Positions 34,951 to 44,827 of a stretch of DNA of 64,000 nucleotides are shown one piece after another. How positions within the stretch are numbered: position 1 is the first letter of the stretch; each line of letters opens with the position of its first letter. The DNA comes from Thermoplasmata archaeon (GTDB lineage: Archaea > Thermoplasmatota > E2 > DHVEG-1). Made by a program: the position numbers and the translations under genes. The stretch covers positions 1 through 64,000 of the forward strand of contig JAHWGK010000008.1 in assembly GCA_020054495.1 (NCBI GenBank), given 5' to 3'. Below the pieces are notes generated by a model, which was not told the origin of the DNA, searched no databases, and worked only from the letters and a program-made list of their open reading frames with translations.

Positions 34951-36504
34951 ATGGGGAAAACAATAAACACTTATTTCTGGAACCCTAAACTGGGTATCGA
35001 TGATAATTTAGAGTTTAGTTATGAAGATGTTGGAAATGGAATTGAACTGAAAAAACCAATTTTTACTAAAGAATCTCTCAATATAATAATTAGCAGCTTA
35101 AAACAATCAAGACAAAATTACCTCCTCAATATTAACATTCCAGTTGTCTTTGATGTTATTGAAAAAGTAACAGAACTTTGGGCGAATCCAAATTATAAAG
35201 GTAGAAAAATTGCAAGAGAAGTTCTACCAACAGTCACTGGTTTTTCAGAACAAATGATTGACTCCTGGGGTTTTGATCATTTTATGAAAATCCTAAAAAA
35301 AGAAAACCTTCCTTTATTTGGAAAGTTAAAACCTGAAAATTATCAGAAATTTTCTGATCTTCAAGATGGACTTGTTAAAGCCTATGGCAAAGTAGATGTA
35401 AGTCATTCAAATTTTGAACCTGAAATAATAGGTCATATTTGTGCTGGAAACATCCTTGGCATTGCTGCTTTTGAAATGATTATTGATAAACTAGTTGATG
35501 CAGCAACATGGATAAAGGTTCCAACAGAAGAACCTGTTTTTGGCGCTCTCTATGCTAAATCAATTGAAGAAATAGATCCAAAACTAGCATACTCAATTGC
35601 AATTCTACCATTTGGAAGTAAGGATAAATTTGTTCAAGATTTTCTCTTTTCAAAATCTGATATCGTTCGTGCAACAGGTGGTGAACAAGCCCGAATAAGT
35701 TTAACAAATCTTGCAGAAAAACATAATATACCTATTTCTGGCCACTGGCATAAATTTAGTTTTATTACAATTGCAAAAGATTACATGAATGAGCAAGCCA
35801 GTCAAATTGCAGAACTTGTTTCACTTGATGTAACTGCCTGGGATCAACAGGGTTGTTTTTCGCCACAAGAAATATTTGTTGAAAAAGGTGGAGAAGTTGA
35901 TCCTTTAAAATTTGCTGAACTGCTTTCTGAAGAAATGGAAACAACTTCAATAGCACTCCCAAAAGGTACAAATTCTGGGAAGATGCAGGTTTTAGATGGC
36001 TATCACCAATACTTCAAGAAAGAGATGATGGGGGAACCTGTGAAAATATTTCCTTCAGCGACACATCAATGGCTTGTAATTTATGATGGAACAACTACAC
36101 GTTTTGAACCGTCTCCATTATTTCGAGTAATTAGAGTAAAACCTGTGGATGATATAATGGAGATTCCTAAACTTGTAAAGCCACTAGGAAGCTTCTTGCA
36201 AACTGTTGGTGTTGCAATTCCTAATAATCGTTTGATTCCTTTTGCAGATGCAATTGGCGAAGCAGGCGCAACAAACATACGTGCAATTAGCAGTATGACA
36301 CTTCAAAAACCTTGGGAACCATGGGATGGAAGATTTCCATTGCATGAACTTTTTGAACATGATAATATCCGTTGGGTGAGTATTAGCACAAGAGATATCG
36401 ACAAAGAAATAGAAATAGCACTTGAACGAAAACGGTCAATTGTTAATCAACGTATTGATACTATCCAGCAAAAAGAACAGTCTACTTTGCATTTACCTGA
36501 ATAA
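34951..36504 (+). CDS. LuxC-like acyl-CoA/acyl-protein reductase
   Basis: 517 residues. Matches the LuxC family of NADPH-dependent acyl reductases, related to aldehyde dehydrogenases. Segments: GHICAGNILGIAAFEMIID, ATWIKVPTEEPVFG, VRATGGEQARISL, and the nucleophile region TAWDQQGCFSPQEIFVE with cysteine at ~residue 302. It reduces an activated acyl group to an aldehyde. It ends the operon and faces the convergent FBP aldolase/phosphatase gene, five bases away. Archaea mainly use isoprenoid lipids, so the physiological acid could be a fatty, isoprenoid or aromatic acid. Confidence 0.86.
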   Translation: MGKTINTYFWNPKLGIDDNLEFSYEDVGNGIELKKPIFTKESLNIIISSLKQSRQNYLLNINIPVVFDVIEKVTELWANPNYKGRKIAREVLPTVTGFSEQMIDSWGFDHFMKILKKENLPLFGKLKPENYQKFSDLQDGLVKAYGKVDVSHSNFEPEIIGHICAGNILGIAAFEMIIDKLVDAATWIKVPTEEPVFGALYAKSIEEIDPKLAYSIAILPFGSKDKFVQDFLFSKSDIVRATGGEQARISLTNLAEKHNIPISGHWHKFSFITIAKDYMNEQASQIAELVSLDVTAWDQQGCFSPQEIFVEKGGEVDPLKFAELLSEEMETTSIALPKGTNSGKMQVLDGYHQYFKKEMMGEPVKIFPSATHQWLVIYDGTTTRFEPSPLFRVIRVKPVDDIMEIPKLVKPLGSFLQTVGVAIPNNRLIPFADAIGEAGATNIRAISSMTLQKPWEPWDGRFPLHELFEHDNIRWVSISTRDIDKEIEIALERKRSIVNQRIDTIQQKEQSTLHLPE

Positions 36505-36509
36505 GGATT

Positions 36510-37622
36510 TTATTTAACCTTTTTGAACCTTGAACCTAGCTTTTTCATTACCTTTGGAAGAGTTGTATATTCCATATCAGCCATTGGAAGACGATGTGGT
36601 TCAAAAGGACCATGTCTTCTCATATAATCAGTTATATGCTGTGCTTCTTTTCTTGTGATATCAAATGCAGGATCATCAAACAAATCAACTGGTTCTGTAA
36701 TTTTTCCTTCCTTAAGTTGGAAACCAAGTGCAGTAACTCTAGGTGGGCCATCAAACCTTGTACATTTCGCATCTTTTACAGAAACTGGCATCAAAGGACC
36801 ATTATGAGACCCTCTCATCCAGCCTGAGACAAGATGCCCAAGTGAAAAACCTTCAAGTACCTCTCCAACTGCAGGTAGTCCAGATTGCGCACGAACGATA
36901 CCCGCGGGATCATCCTTTCCAACATACTCCCCAGCTATCTCATAAAGTTTTTCAGTTGATATTGCAGAAACTGGTTCATCTGATGGTAACTTTGAAGTCT
37001 TTTTTGGAAATACTCGTTTTATTACAAAACGAGATTTTGCGCCAATTAATGCTAAAAGATCATACATTTCCTCAGGTGTTTCTAAAAATACATTTTTGTG
37101 TTCTTGGATATCCCATACTTCAAAAATAAAACCGTCGTGAATAGAAGGATCAATTATAAGCCCAGCCGTGTTAAATGGATCTGCAAAGATTTTGAAAATT
37201 GGCAAATTAAACGCTCCAGGCTCTGTTTTATCCATCATAAAGACAATAACCGGCTCGGCTTTTCTCTCTGTAAATTCTATTTCTGCTATACCTGGCCCCA
37301 TTCCCTTTATATTACCTGAAAAAGCATCAGATAGAAGATCTTGACCTGCTCCATATAAACCAAGATCGCTTGCCCTATCGGTTGCTTCACAAAAAGTATC
37401 CCAGGCTAGACCGTGAATTTCTTTACTATCAACACCTTTTTTATGAGTCATAATAAGTTCGAGATCATCTCCGCAGTGTGTGACATGAAAATCCATCAAT
37501 AATTTATCTTTTTTAGCTTTCGATAATTTTTTCCTTGCAATGTCTTCAAGATCTGGATGAACTAAAGCATGTCCCGGCCATCCACCGACGTCTGCTTTAA
37601 TTACACTAAAGGTAGTTTTCAT
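36510..37622 (-). CDS. fbp: fructose-1,6-bisphosphate aldolase/phosphatase
   Basis: 370 residues, typical for the bifunctional archaeal FBPA/P (class V). It condenses the triose phosphates and removes the 1-phosphate in one active site, making gluconeogenesis irreversible. N-terminal TTFSVIKADVGGWPGHA, DFHVTHCGDDLELIMTH with metal ligands, YGAGQDLLSDAF, and EYVGKDDPAGIVR holding the Schiff-base lysine are present. Its start faces cysS across a 115-base gap with TATA-like stretches for both directions. The presence of this enzyme suggests growth on amino acids or C2/C3 compounds with gluconeogenesis. Confidence 0.95.
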   Translation of the reverse strand: MKTTFSVIKADVGGWPGHALVHPDLEDIARKKLSKAKKDKLLMDFHVTHCGDDLELIMTHKKGVDSKEIHGLAWDTFCEATDRASDLGLYGAGQDLLSDAFSGNIKGMGPGIAEIEFTERKAEPVIVFMMDKTEPGAFNLPIFKIFADPFNTAGLIIDPSIHDGFIFEVWDIQEHKNVFLETPEEMYDLLALIGAKSRFVIKRVFPKKTSKLPSDEPVSAISTEKLYEIAGEYVGKDDPAGIVRAQSGLPAVGEVLEGFSLGHLVSGWMRGSHNGPLMPVSVKDAKCTRFDGPPRVTALGFQLKEGKITEPVDLFDDPAFDITRKEAQHITDYMRRHGPFEPHRLPMADMEYTTLPKVMKKLGSRFKKVK

Positions 37623-37737
37623 AGTTTTAAACCTCCTGTTTCCAGGGTATACAAACCATATTTATAAATGATTTGGAAGCCCTATTAGTAAAGTATATAT
37701 TTTTCCCCCTATTTGGGATAAAAGGTTGATTGTTAAA

Positions 37738-39243
37738 ATGACGTTGAAAATATACAACACACTATCTAGAAAAAAAGAAGATTTCATTCCAGTTGAAAAA
37801 GGAAAAGTAAAGATGTATGTATGTGGTATGACAGTATATAGCGACGCGCATATTGGTCATGCTCGTACCTATTTTGCTTTTGATGTTATACGAAGATACT
37901 TTGAGTATAAAGGATACAATGTGACATATGTTCAAAATATTACTGATGTAGATGATAAAATAATTGCAGCAGCAAATCAAGAAGGTGTAGATGCTCTTGA
38001 ATATTCGCAACGTTTTACTGATCGATGCCTTAGTGATCTTGACAAACTTGGCATTAGAAGAGCAGATATTTATCCAAAGGCTTCTGAGACCATACCTGAC
38101 ATGATAAAGCTGACTCAACAAATAATAGAAAAAGGATATGGATATGAGTCTGGCGGAGATGTATATTTTTCTGTTGAGAAATTTAAGGATTATGGTGTAC
38201 TATCAGGCCAGAAGCTTGATGATTTGAAGAGTGGTGCTCGTATACAACCTGGCGAAAACAAAAGTAGTCCACTTGATTTCGCCCTTTGGAAAAAAGCAAA
38301 ACCTGGTGAACCATCTTGGAATAGCCCATGGGGGGAGGGCAGACCTGGTTGGCATATTGAGTGCTCTACTATGAGCAGTAAATATCTAGGTCTTCCTTTT
38401 GATATTCATGGTGGTGGGATGGACCTTCGATTTCCTCATCATGAAAATGAAATTGCACAAGCAGAAGCTGCAACAGGTAAAGTTTTTGCAAAATATTGGA
38501 TGCACATAGGGCTACTCACTATTAACGGTGAGAAGATGTCTAAATCACTTGGAAATATTACTAATGTAAAGGATCTTCTGGTAAAGTGGGATCCAGAAGT
38601 TATTAGATTATTCCTTGTCCAGACACACTATCGCAGTCCACCTGATTTTAATGAAAAAGGTTTAAAAAACGCTGAGAAAGGGCTTATTAGAATACATAGA
38701 CTTAAAGAAAAATTAGAAAGTTTGTCAAATGACACTATTATTGACAAATTAGATGAAAAAAGTTTGAACCCTGAAGAAAAAACCTACCTTAAAATCATAG
38801 ATGATTTTAAAACAGAGTTTGAAACAGCAATAGATGATGATTTTAATACGCCGCAAGCAGTGTCTGTGATTTTTGAATTTGTAAACAAAAGTAATAGATA
38901 TCTTGAGGAACACCCAAATCTAAATAAAATGTTATGTGGCTATGCGCTTGGTTCATTAAAAAAACTAGGTAATATTTTGACTTTATTTCAGCCTAGTATT
39001 GTTAAAAGTGAGGTCTCAGATGAAAAAATTCTTTTAGAAAAAGTGCAAAGGATTGTACACAAATATCAGGAAGATATAAAAGAGAAAAATATTGAAAAAC
39101 TAGTAGATCTACTATTAGAAGTTAGAGAAAACGCGCGTAAGAAGAAAGATTGGGATACTGCTGATAATATTAGAAAAGAACTAGATGAAATTGGTTTTGA
39201 AATTCAGGATACAATTGATGGTCCTGTTTGGAGAAAAAAATAG
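37738..39243 (+). CDS. cysS: cysteinyl-tRNA synthetase
   Basis: 501 residues from ATG 37738; an upstream TTG (37726) was not used. It charges tRNA-Cys. Class I signatures: zinc-binding MYVCGMTVYSDAHIGHART containing HIGH, LDIHGGG-type region FDIHGGGMDLRFPHHENE, and KMSKS in GEKMSKSLGN. Its presence means the SepRS/SepCysS route is not required. The Usp gene follows 3 bases after the stop. Confidence 0.96.
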   Translation: MTLKIYNTLSRKKEDFIPVEKGKVKMYVCGMTVYSDAHIGHARTYFAFDVIRRYFEYKGYNVTYVQNITDVDDKIIAAANQEGVDALEYSQRFTDRCLSDLDKLGIRRADIYPKASETIPDMIKLTQQIIEKGYGYESGGDVYFSVEKFKDYGVLSGQKLDDLKSGARIQPGENKSSPLDFALWKKAKPGEPSWNSPWGEGRPGWHIECSTMSSKYLGLPFDIHGGGMDLRFPHHENEIAQAEAATGKVFAKYWMHIGLLTINGEKMSKSLGNITNVKDLLVKWDPEVIRLFLVQTHYRSPPDFNEKGLKNAEKGLIRIHRLKEKLESLSNDTIIDKLDEKSLNPEEKTYLKIIDDFKTEFETAIDDDFNTPQAVSVIFEFVNKSNRYLEEHPNLNKMLCGYALGSLKKLGNILTLFQPSIVKSEVSDEKILLEKVQRIVHKYQEDIKEKNIEKLVDLLLEVRENARKKKDWDTADNIRKELDEIGFEIQDTIDGPVWRKK

Positions 39244-39246
39244 ATT

Positions 39247-39654
39247 ATGAAAAAAATTCTTTTGGGTTTTGATGGGTCAGAGGGATCTGAACAGGCTTTG
39301 AATAGAGCTATGATGATGATTGATGAATATGAAGAGTTAATAATATTAGCAGTTATCCCAAGTTTAGCAGATAAAGCATTTGTTGATGAAGAAATGTATA
39401 AGAAAATGAAGAAAAAAGCAGAGAACCTAATTCATGATGTTATCGAGGACATTGGAGACCATGAATTTACTATTACCGGCATGGTTGAAGAGGGTGATCC
39501 TGCTGCAATAATTATCGATGTATCAAATAGGTTAAAAGTTGATTTAATTGTTCTTGGCAGTAAGGGCACAAGCGAGCTTGGACAATATCTTATTGGTAGC
39601 GTTGCAAATAAAGTTGTACAGTATGCACATAAACCAGTTATGGTTGTAAGATAA
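39247..39654 (+). CDS. universal stress protein family protein
   Basis: 135 residues, a single Usp domain. N-terminal KKILLGFDGSEGSEQALNRA and the C-terminal ATP-binding pattern GSKGTSELGQYLIGSVANKV (G-x2-G-x9-G-S) suggest the nucleotide-binding subgroup. Function in archaea is not well defined. It lies immediately downstream of cysS and is followed by a T-rich stretch that may end the transcript. Confidence 0.9.
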   Translation: MKKILLGFDGSEGSEQALNRAMMMIDEYEELIILAVIPSLADKAFVDEEMYKKMKKKAENLIHDVIEDIGDHEFTITGMVEEGDPAAIIIDVSNRLKVDLIVLGSKGTSELGQYLIGSVANKVVQYAHKPVMVVR

Positions 39655-39751
39655 GGGTTTTATAATAAAAGGATAAAAATTTTTTTTATAAAATTTTTTA
39701 ATATATTAAAAAGTTTTAAATCTTACAAAAGTATTATAACTTATAAAGTGA

Positions 39752-39765
39752 TTAACACTTGTTAA
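39752..39765. promoter_or_regulatory. inverted repeat in the promoter of C25 peptidase 1
   Basis: TTAACA-CT-TGTTAA (7-base arms if the flanking A and T are counted), between a TATA-like CTTATAAAG and the GGAGGT ribosome-binding site of the peptidase. The same arms with a 2-base spacer occur at 44828-44841 before C25 peptidase 3. Inference: a shared operator. Confidence 0.5.
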
Positions 39766-39783
39766 TTAGTGGAGGTAGTGTAT

Positions 39784-42333
39784 ATGAGAAAGACAATGTT
39801 GGGAATTTTAGTGAGTATGTTAATGATTGGAAGTGTCTTAGCTAGTGCTACAGTAATTGAAAACAAAGAGTATCTAAAAAATGAAAAAACAAGTTTTTTT
39901 GAAATTGAAGATGGTGAAATAAGTGTTACAACGCCTATAGGAAGCTACGAAATTAAACAAACTGATCAAGGCGACTATGTTTCTGTTGAAGATTTTGGTC
40001 GGCTTTTAATTCCAGGAAAACCTGAACTTCCAACAAAGATTTATGCAATTGCTATTCCACCCGCCGCTGAATTTGATGATGTAACTTATGAAATTGGTGA
40101 AGGAATCGAACTTCCTGGAGAATATAACGTAATACCAACTCCTCTCCCAAAGGTAATTGGGGTTGAAGACCCAGAAGTTCGTGAAAAAGAAGAGCAAATT
40201 TATAATGAAAATTATGAAAATACATATAACAGCGATGATCAGTATCCTACTTCAGTAGTAGAATTTGAGCGAACTGCAGGTTTTAGAAAATATAATCTAG
40301 TTGATGTGAAAGTAACTCCTTTTTCGTATAAACCATTATCTGGCAAACTTACTTTTTATCCAGATATAACCATCCATGTAAGTTATACATTTCCCGAGGG
40401 TACAGACCCCACTGAAATCATGTTTGATGAAGTAGAAAGCTTTGAACAAAGAGCAAGTGAGTTCATACTAAATCATGAAACAGCGAAAGGTTGGTATACG
40501 CCAGGAAAGAGCGGAAGAGAAACCTATGATTATATAATTATTACCCTTGATTCTCTGACCTCATCTGTAGACCCATTAGTTGATTGGGAAGAAGTAAAAG
40601 GACGGAGTGTAAAAGTTGTCACAACTTCTTGGATCAATTCAAATTATGATGGATATGATTTAGCAGAAAAGATAAGGAATTTTTTAATAGACAAATATCC
40701 TTCAAGTGAATGGGGAATTGAGTATGTATGTTTAATTGGTGATTATGATGATGTATCAATTCGTCGTACGGCACAGAATACAGGTTACGGAAGGCCTGAA
40801 ACTGATTTCTATCATGCCGAGCTTACATTACCTGACAGTCAATCATGGGATGCGGATGGAGATCATCAATATGGTGAAAACTCTGATCCCGTTGATTTCT
40901 ATGCAGAAGTTTATGTCGGTAGAATTCCATGGAGCACCCCGTCAATCGTAGAAAGTATTTGCGAAAAGACAGCTGCCTATGAAGGGGAGATTGATCCTTC
41001 ATTTAAGAAAAATATACTTCTTTTAGGTGCGTATTTCTGGCCTGATACAGATAACGCGGTATTAATGGAATACAAAACAGATGACAGTATACATCCATGG
41101 ATGTCTGATTGGACAATGACAAAAATGTATGAACAAGGTCAATCTTCATATCCAATGGATTACAACCTGGACTACAATAACGTTAAATCTGTCTGGTCGT
41201 CAGGAACTTTTGCTTTTGTAAACTGGGCTGGACATGGTTCACCAACTGCATGTTATGAATATTATCCCTCACAAGCTTTTGTTGATACAAACACCTGTAA
41301 TTATCTGAATGATGATTACCCGGCAATCGTTTTTGCAGATGCGTGTAGTAACTCTGATACCGATGAAGACAACATTGGCCAGATGATGCTGAAACAAGGC
41401 GCAGTAGGCTTTCTTGGAGCAACTAAAGTAGCATATGGAATGCCTGCATGGAGCAATCCATTGAGTGGTTCCAGCCAATCTATGGATTATTTCTTTACAA
41501 CAGGTTGTACAGAGGGGATTTTAACTCAAGGTGAATCCCATCAATTAGCTTTACAAGAAATGTATGAAAATGATTTATGGTACTATCAGAAATATGAGCA
41601 TTTTCAATGGGGCGCACTATGGGGTAATCCAGATCTAACAATGGGTGAAGTTGTAACAACTGAACCGCCAAGCATTCCAATTATAGATGGTCCAACTGCG
41701 GGTGTACCTCATGACCAGTTGACATTTACAGTCGAATCAATTGATCCTGATGGAGATATGATTTATTATAAGTGGGATTTGGGTAATGGCGAAGTGACTT
41801 TCTGGTATGGACCTTATAATTCTGGAGAAACTATAGAGTTTACTTATGAATATTTGGAGGTTGGAATATATGAGGTTAAGGCATATGCAAAAGATATAAA
41901 CCAAAGAACTAGTGAAGACTGGTCAGATCCGATTACGGTAACAATTGGCGATAATCGTGCTCCAGAAAAACCAACAATCACTGGACCAACCTCTGGAAAA
42001 GTTGGAGTACCCCTAGATTTCACATTTGTATCAACTGATCCCGATGGGCACGATATATATTATATGGTTCTATGGGGAGACGGCAATATGGAAGACTATA
42101 CAGGACCATATGCATCAGGTGAAGAAGCAACATTTAGCCATGTATGGAGCTCAGTAGGTGAATTTAATATTATTGTAAAAGCAAAAGATCAATACGAAGC
42201 GAAAAGCCCACAGAACAATCTCAAATTAAGGATACAACTGAGCAGAGCCATAACTAACCCAGTATTATTTCGGATTCTTGAAAATCTAATGAGTCATTTT
42301 CCACTGTTAAATCATCTACTTTTAAACATATAG
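39784..42333 (+). CDS. secreted C25 gingipain-like cysteine peptidase 1 with PKD domains and FP tail
   Basis: 849 residues from ATG 39784 (GGAGGT upstream; an in-frame GTG at 39769 would put the ribosome-binding site inside the gene). Signal peptide MLGILVSMLMIGSVLASA, a propeptide of ~200 residues, then the peptidase domain with the histidine in NWAGHGSPTA (~residue 484) and the cysteine in FADACSNSD (~521). Two PKD-like domains (~residues 630-725, 730-820) and the tail NPVLFRILENLMSHFPLL follow. C25 enzymes cleave after Arg or Lys in gingipains; specificity here is unknown. Probably exported for degrading detrital protein. Confidence 0.87.
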   Translation: MRKTMLGILVSMLMIGSVLASATVIENKEYLKNEKTSFFEIEDGEISVTTPIGSYEIKQTDQGDYVSVEDFGRLLIPGKPELPTKIYAIAIPPAAEFDDVTYEIGEGIELPGEYNVIPTPLPKVIGVEDPEVREKEEQIYNENYENTYNSDDQYPTSVVEFERTAGFRKYNLVDVKVTPFSYKPLSGKLTFYPDITIHVSYTFPEGTDPTEIMFDEVESFEQRASEFILNHETAKGWYTPGKSGRETYDYIIITLDSLTSSVDPLVDWEEVKGRSVKVVTTSWINSNYDGYDLAEKIRNFLIDKYPSSEWGIEYVCLIGDYDDVSIRRTAQNTGYGRPETDFYHAELTLPDSQSWDADGDHQYGENSDPVDFYAEVYVGRIPWSTPSIVESICEKTAAYEGEIDPSFKKNILLLGAYFWPDTDNAVLMEYKTDDSIHPWMSDWTMTKMYEQGQSSYPMDYNLDYNNVKSVWSSGTFAFVNWAGHGSPTACYEYYPSQAFVDTNTCNYLNDDYPAIVFADACSNSDTDEDNIGQMMLKQGAVGFLGATKVAYGMPAWSNPLSGSSQSMDYFFTTGCTEGILTQGESHQLALQEMYENDLWYYQKYEHFQWGALWGNPDLTMGEVVTTEPPSIPIIDGPTAGVPHDQLTFTVESIDPDGDMIYYKWDLGNGEVTFWYGPYNSGETIEFTYEYLEVGIYEVKAYAKDINQRTSEDWSDPITVTIGDNRAPEKPTITGPTSGKVGVPLDFTFVSTDPDGHDIYYMVLWGDGNMEDYTGPYASGEEATFSHVWSSVGEFNIIVKAKDQYEAKSPQNNLKLRIQLSRAITNPVLFRILENLMSHFPLLNHLLLNI
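41962..42230 (+). repeat. PKD-tail cassette copy 2
   Basis: Near-identical to copy 3 from about ATGGAAGACTATACAGG to AATATTATTGTAAAAGCA, but its 3' part (AATACGAAGCGAAAAGC, ending AAATTAAGGATACAACTG) differs from the other four. This is the most divergent of the five copies. Confidence 0.88.
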
Positions 42334-42343
42334 AGGCATTAAA

Positions 42344-44782
42344 ATGATTAAAAATACAAAAAAAATAAAAATCATTGGAGCTGCATTTTTACTTGTTTTG
42401 GCATCTTTACCAACTGTTTTTGGAATGGCAACTAATACAACTGCACTAGATGGTGTTAGTGGACAAGTTGGATTTGAGGTTAAAAATATTGATGAAACAA
42501 CAATTGAAATAAATGTGAATCCTCAAGATTTTGTTTTTAAAAGTGTAAAAACCGAAGATGGCATATTTGCAACTATTTCATTACCAAGTTATGGATTTAC
42601 TTATGTTAAGGGCGAAGCAAAATTACCAATCATTAGAAGGATGATTGAAATACCCCAAGAATCAAATCCAGAAATACTTGTTACGTCAATTTCTTGGGAT
42701 GATACTACACTTGATGAATTGAACCTTCCAAATAGGATCATTCCTGCTCAACAATCAGTTGAAAAGATACCAGAACCAATAGATGATTTTGTAGTAGATG
42801 AAAAATATTATTCAACTGATACATTTATGCCGGAAACAATTGCAAAAATTGTTGAAACCGGAGAAATACGTTCCAGACGTTTTGCACTGGTTGAAGTTTC
42901 ACCTATACAATACAAACCTGCGACTGGTGAATTAAAAATCATAAATTCTTGTGAAATAGCAATAAATCTACCAAATAGTGATATGACTAAAACATATGAA
43001 AAAATAAATCGTTATTCTTCTCCAAGTTTTGAAAAAATGTTTGAGGTCGCCTTTCAAAATTATGGTTTTTATGAAAGCGGCATTGAAAATAGAGACCAAG
43101 AGGGCATCTTAATTATTGTTTATGATAGCTTTTATGAGGAAATTCAACCGCTTGTAAATTTGAAAACAAGCAAGGGATATGATGTTACTGTTACAAAAAC
43201 ATCACAAATACCTGGTGGTCCAACAAAAGAAAATATATATGACTATATTGAGGATGCTTACAATACTTGGACGATTCCTCCAACATATGTTTTACTTGTT
43301 GGAGACACACCACAGATACCAACATATTCTGGAACAACAGGACCATCTGCTGTTGATCTTTATTATGTTACAGTTGATGGATCTGATTATTTTCCAGATA
43401 TCTACATAGGAAGATTCCCAGGATCTCAAGAGTCTCAAATTGAAGCTATGGTCGAAAAATCTGTTTATTATGAAACGGGTAATTTTCCATTGAATGAATG
43501 GATTAAAAAAGCAGCATTTTTAGCTTCGACTGATAATTATCAAATTTCTGAAGGAACACATAACTATGTAATTGATAATTTTCTTAATCCAAATGGTTAC
43601 ACTTGTGATAAACTTTATACTGTTTCATATGGTGCGACAACTCAAGATGTTCATGATTCAATAAATGACGGGCGAAGCCTTGTTGCCTTCTCAGGTCATG
43701 GCAGTCCAAGCGGATGGGGAGATGGTCCGTCCTTCTACCAATCAGATGTACAGGCTCTAATGAATGAAGATATGTATCCATTTGTTTGTAGCCATTCTTG
43801 TTCAACAAATACATTTGACGATTCAGAATGTTTTGGAGAAACCTGGCTTCGTGAGGCTGACAAAGGAGGAATTGGCTTTTGGGGAGCATCTGCCAGTACC
43901 TATTGGGATGAGGACGATATTCTTGAGAAAGCAATGTTTCAAGCCTGGTGGGAAGACGACCTCGAATGGCTTGGCGGCATGACTGACATGGGGCTAATTT
44001 ATCTATATGAAAACTACAGCGGCGGCGGTTCCACAAAATACTACTTCGAAGCTTACAATCTTAATGGTGATCCATCCTTAAGATTATGGAGTGATGACCC
44101 AAATAGTCCACCAGAGATTCCTGAGAAACCAGATGGACCATCAGAAGGAGTTCAATATGGGGAATTAACATTTTCTACAAGCACAACAGACCCTGAAGGA
44201 GAACAAATTAGATACGGATGGGACTTTGATGAAGATGATGTAGTGGATAAGTGGACAAATTTCTATAACTCAGGAGAAACAGTTTATGCATCCCACATCT
44301 GGGAAGTACCTGGAGTATATGATATTAAGGTAATGGCTGAAGATTTAAACAATCGTCAAAGTGGATGGTCAGAACCATTAACTGTAACAATTGGTGAAAA
44401 TAGTGCTCCAGAAAAACCAACAATAACTGGTCCAACTTCTGGAAAAGTTGGAGTACCCCTAGATTTCAATGTTGTAACAACAGATCCCGAAGGACACGAT
44501 ATATATTACATGGTTCTATGGGGAGACGGCAATATGGAAGACTATACAGGACCATATGCATCAGGTGAAGAAGCAACATTTAGCCATGTATGGAGCTCAG
44601 TAGGTGAATTTAATATTATTGTAAAAGCACAAGATCATTTCGGAGCAAAAAGCCCACAGAACAACCTCGAATTAAGTATAACCAAGAACAAAGCAGTAAC
44701 TAACCCAGTATTTCTTCAGCTTCTCGAGAAATTAATGGATCGTTTTCCATTTATCGAGCGGCTTCTACTAAATCTTTGTTAA
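42344..44782 (+). CDS. secreted C25 gingipain-like cysteine peptidase 2 with PKD domains and FP tail
   Basis: 812 residues. Signal peptide (IIGAAFLLVLASLPTVFGMA), propeptide with TFMPETIAKI and SPIQYKPATGELKI, then a C25 domain with the histidine in AFSGHGSPSGW (~residue 451) and the cysteine in CSHSCSTNTFD (~486). The two PKD-like domains (~590-690 and 690-780) and the tail NPVFLQLLEKLMDRFPFIERLLLNL follow (given in two parts: LLEKLMDRFPF, IERLLLNL). It starts 10 bases after peptidase 1, so the two are probably co-transcribed. Only ~25-30% similar in overall look to peptidase 1 outside the cassette. Confidence 0.87.
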   Translation: MIKNTKKIKIIGAAFLLVLASLPTVFGMATNTTALDGVSGQVGFEVKNIDETTIEINVNPQDFVFKSVKTEDGIFATISLPSYGFTYVKGEAKLPIIRRMIEIPQESNPEILVTSISWDDTTLDELNLPNRIIPAQQSVEKIPEPIDDFVVDEKYYSTDTFMPETIAKIVETGEIRSRRFALVEVSPIQYKPATGELKIINSCEIAINLPNSDMTKTYEKINRYSSPSFEKMFEVAFQNYGFYESGIENRDQEGILIIVYDSFYEEIQPLVNLKTSKGYDVTVTKTSQIPGGPTKENIYDYIEDAYNTWTIPPTYVLLVGDTPQIPTYSGTTGPSAVDLYYVTVDGSDYFPDIYIGRFPGSQESQIEAMVEKSVYYETGNFPLNEWIKKAAFLASTDNYQISEGTHNYVIDNFLNPNGYTCDKLYTVSYGATTQDVHDSINDGRSLVAFSGHGSPSGWGDGPSFYQSDVQALMNEDMYPFVCSHSCSTNTFDDSECFGETWLREADKGGIGFWGASASTYWDEDDILEKAMFQAWWEDDLEWLGGMTDMGLIYLYENYSGGGSTKYYFEAYNLNGDPSLRLWSDDPNSPPEIPEKPDGPSEGVQYGELTFSTSTTDPEGEQIRYGWDFDEDDVVDKWTNFYNSGETVYASHIWEVPGVYDIKVMAEDLNNRQSGWSEPLTVTIGENSAPEKPTITGPTSGKVGVPLDFNVVTTDPEGHDIYYMVLWGDGNMEDYTGPYASGEEATFSHVWSSVGEFNIIVKAQDHFGAKSPQNNLELSITKNKAVTNPVFLQLLEKLMDRFPFIERLLLNLC
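44408..44703 (+). repeat. PKD-tail cassette copy 3 (mosaic)
   Basis: Its middle (ATGGAAGACTATACAGGACC ... GTATGGAGCTCAGTAGG) is identical to copy 2, while its 3' part (CAAGATCATTTCGGAGC ... AAGAACAAAGCAGTAAC) is identical to copy 1. Mosaic structure is direct evidence of recombination between copies. Confidence 0.88.
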
Positions 44783-44793
44783 TTTTCAATAAA

Positions 44794-44801
44794 TTTTTTT
44801 T
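44794..44801 (+). terminator. oligo-T terminator after C25 peptidase 2
   Basis: A run of eight T begins 12 bases after the stop codon and precedes the promoter of C25 peptidase 3. Oligo-T runs end transcription in archaea. Confidence 0.5.
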
Positions 44802-44827
44802 CCCAAAGATTTAAAACCTTCAATTGG

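Noticed and set aside
33178-36504. Bioluminescence operon because of LuxE and LuxC homologues
   Set aside because: No luxA, luxB or luxD is present; LuxE/LuxC relatives also act in other acyl reductions.
43584-44036. 150-residue open frame antisense to C25 peptidase 2
   Set aside because: Composition (His/Arg/Gln/Leu-rich) mirrors the codons of the sense gene; no start site or domain.
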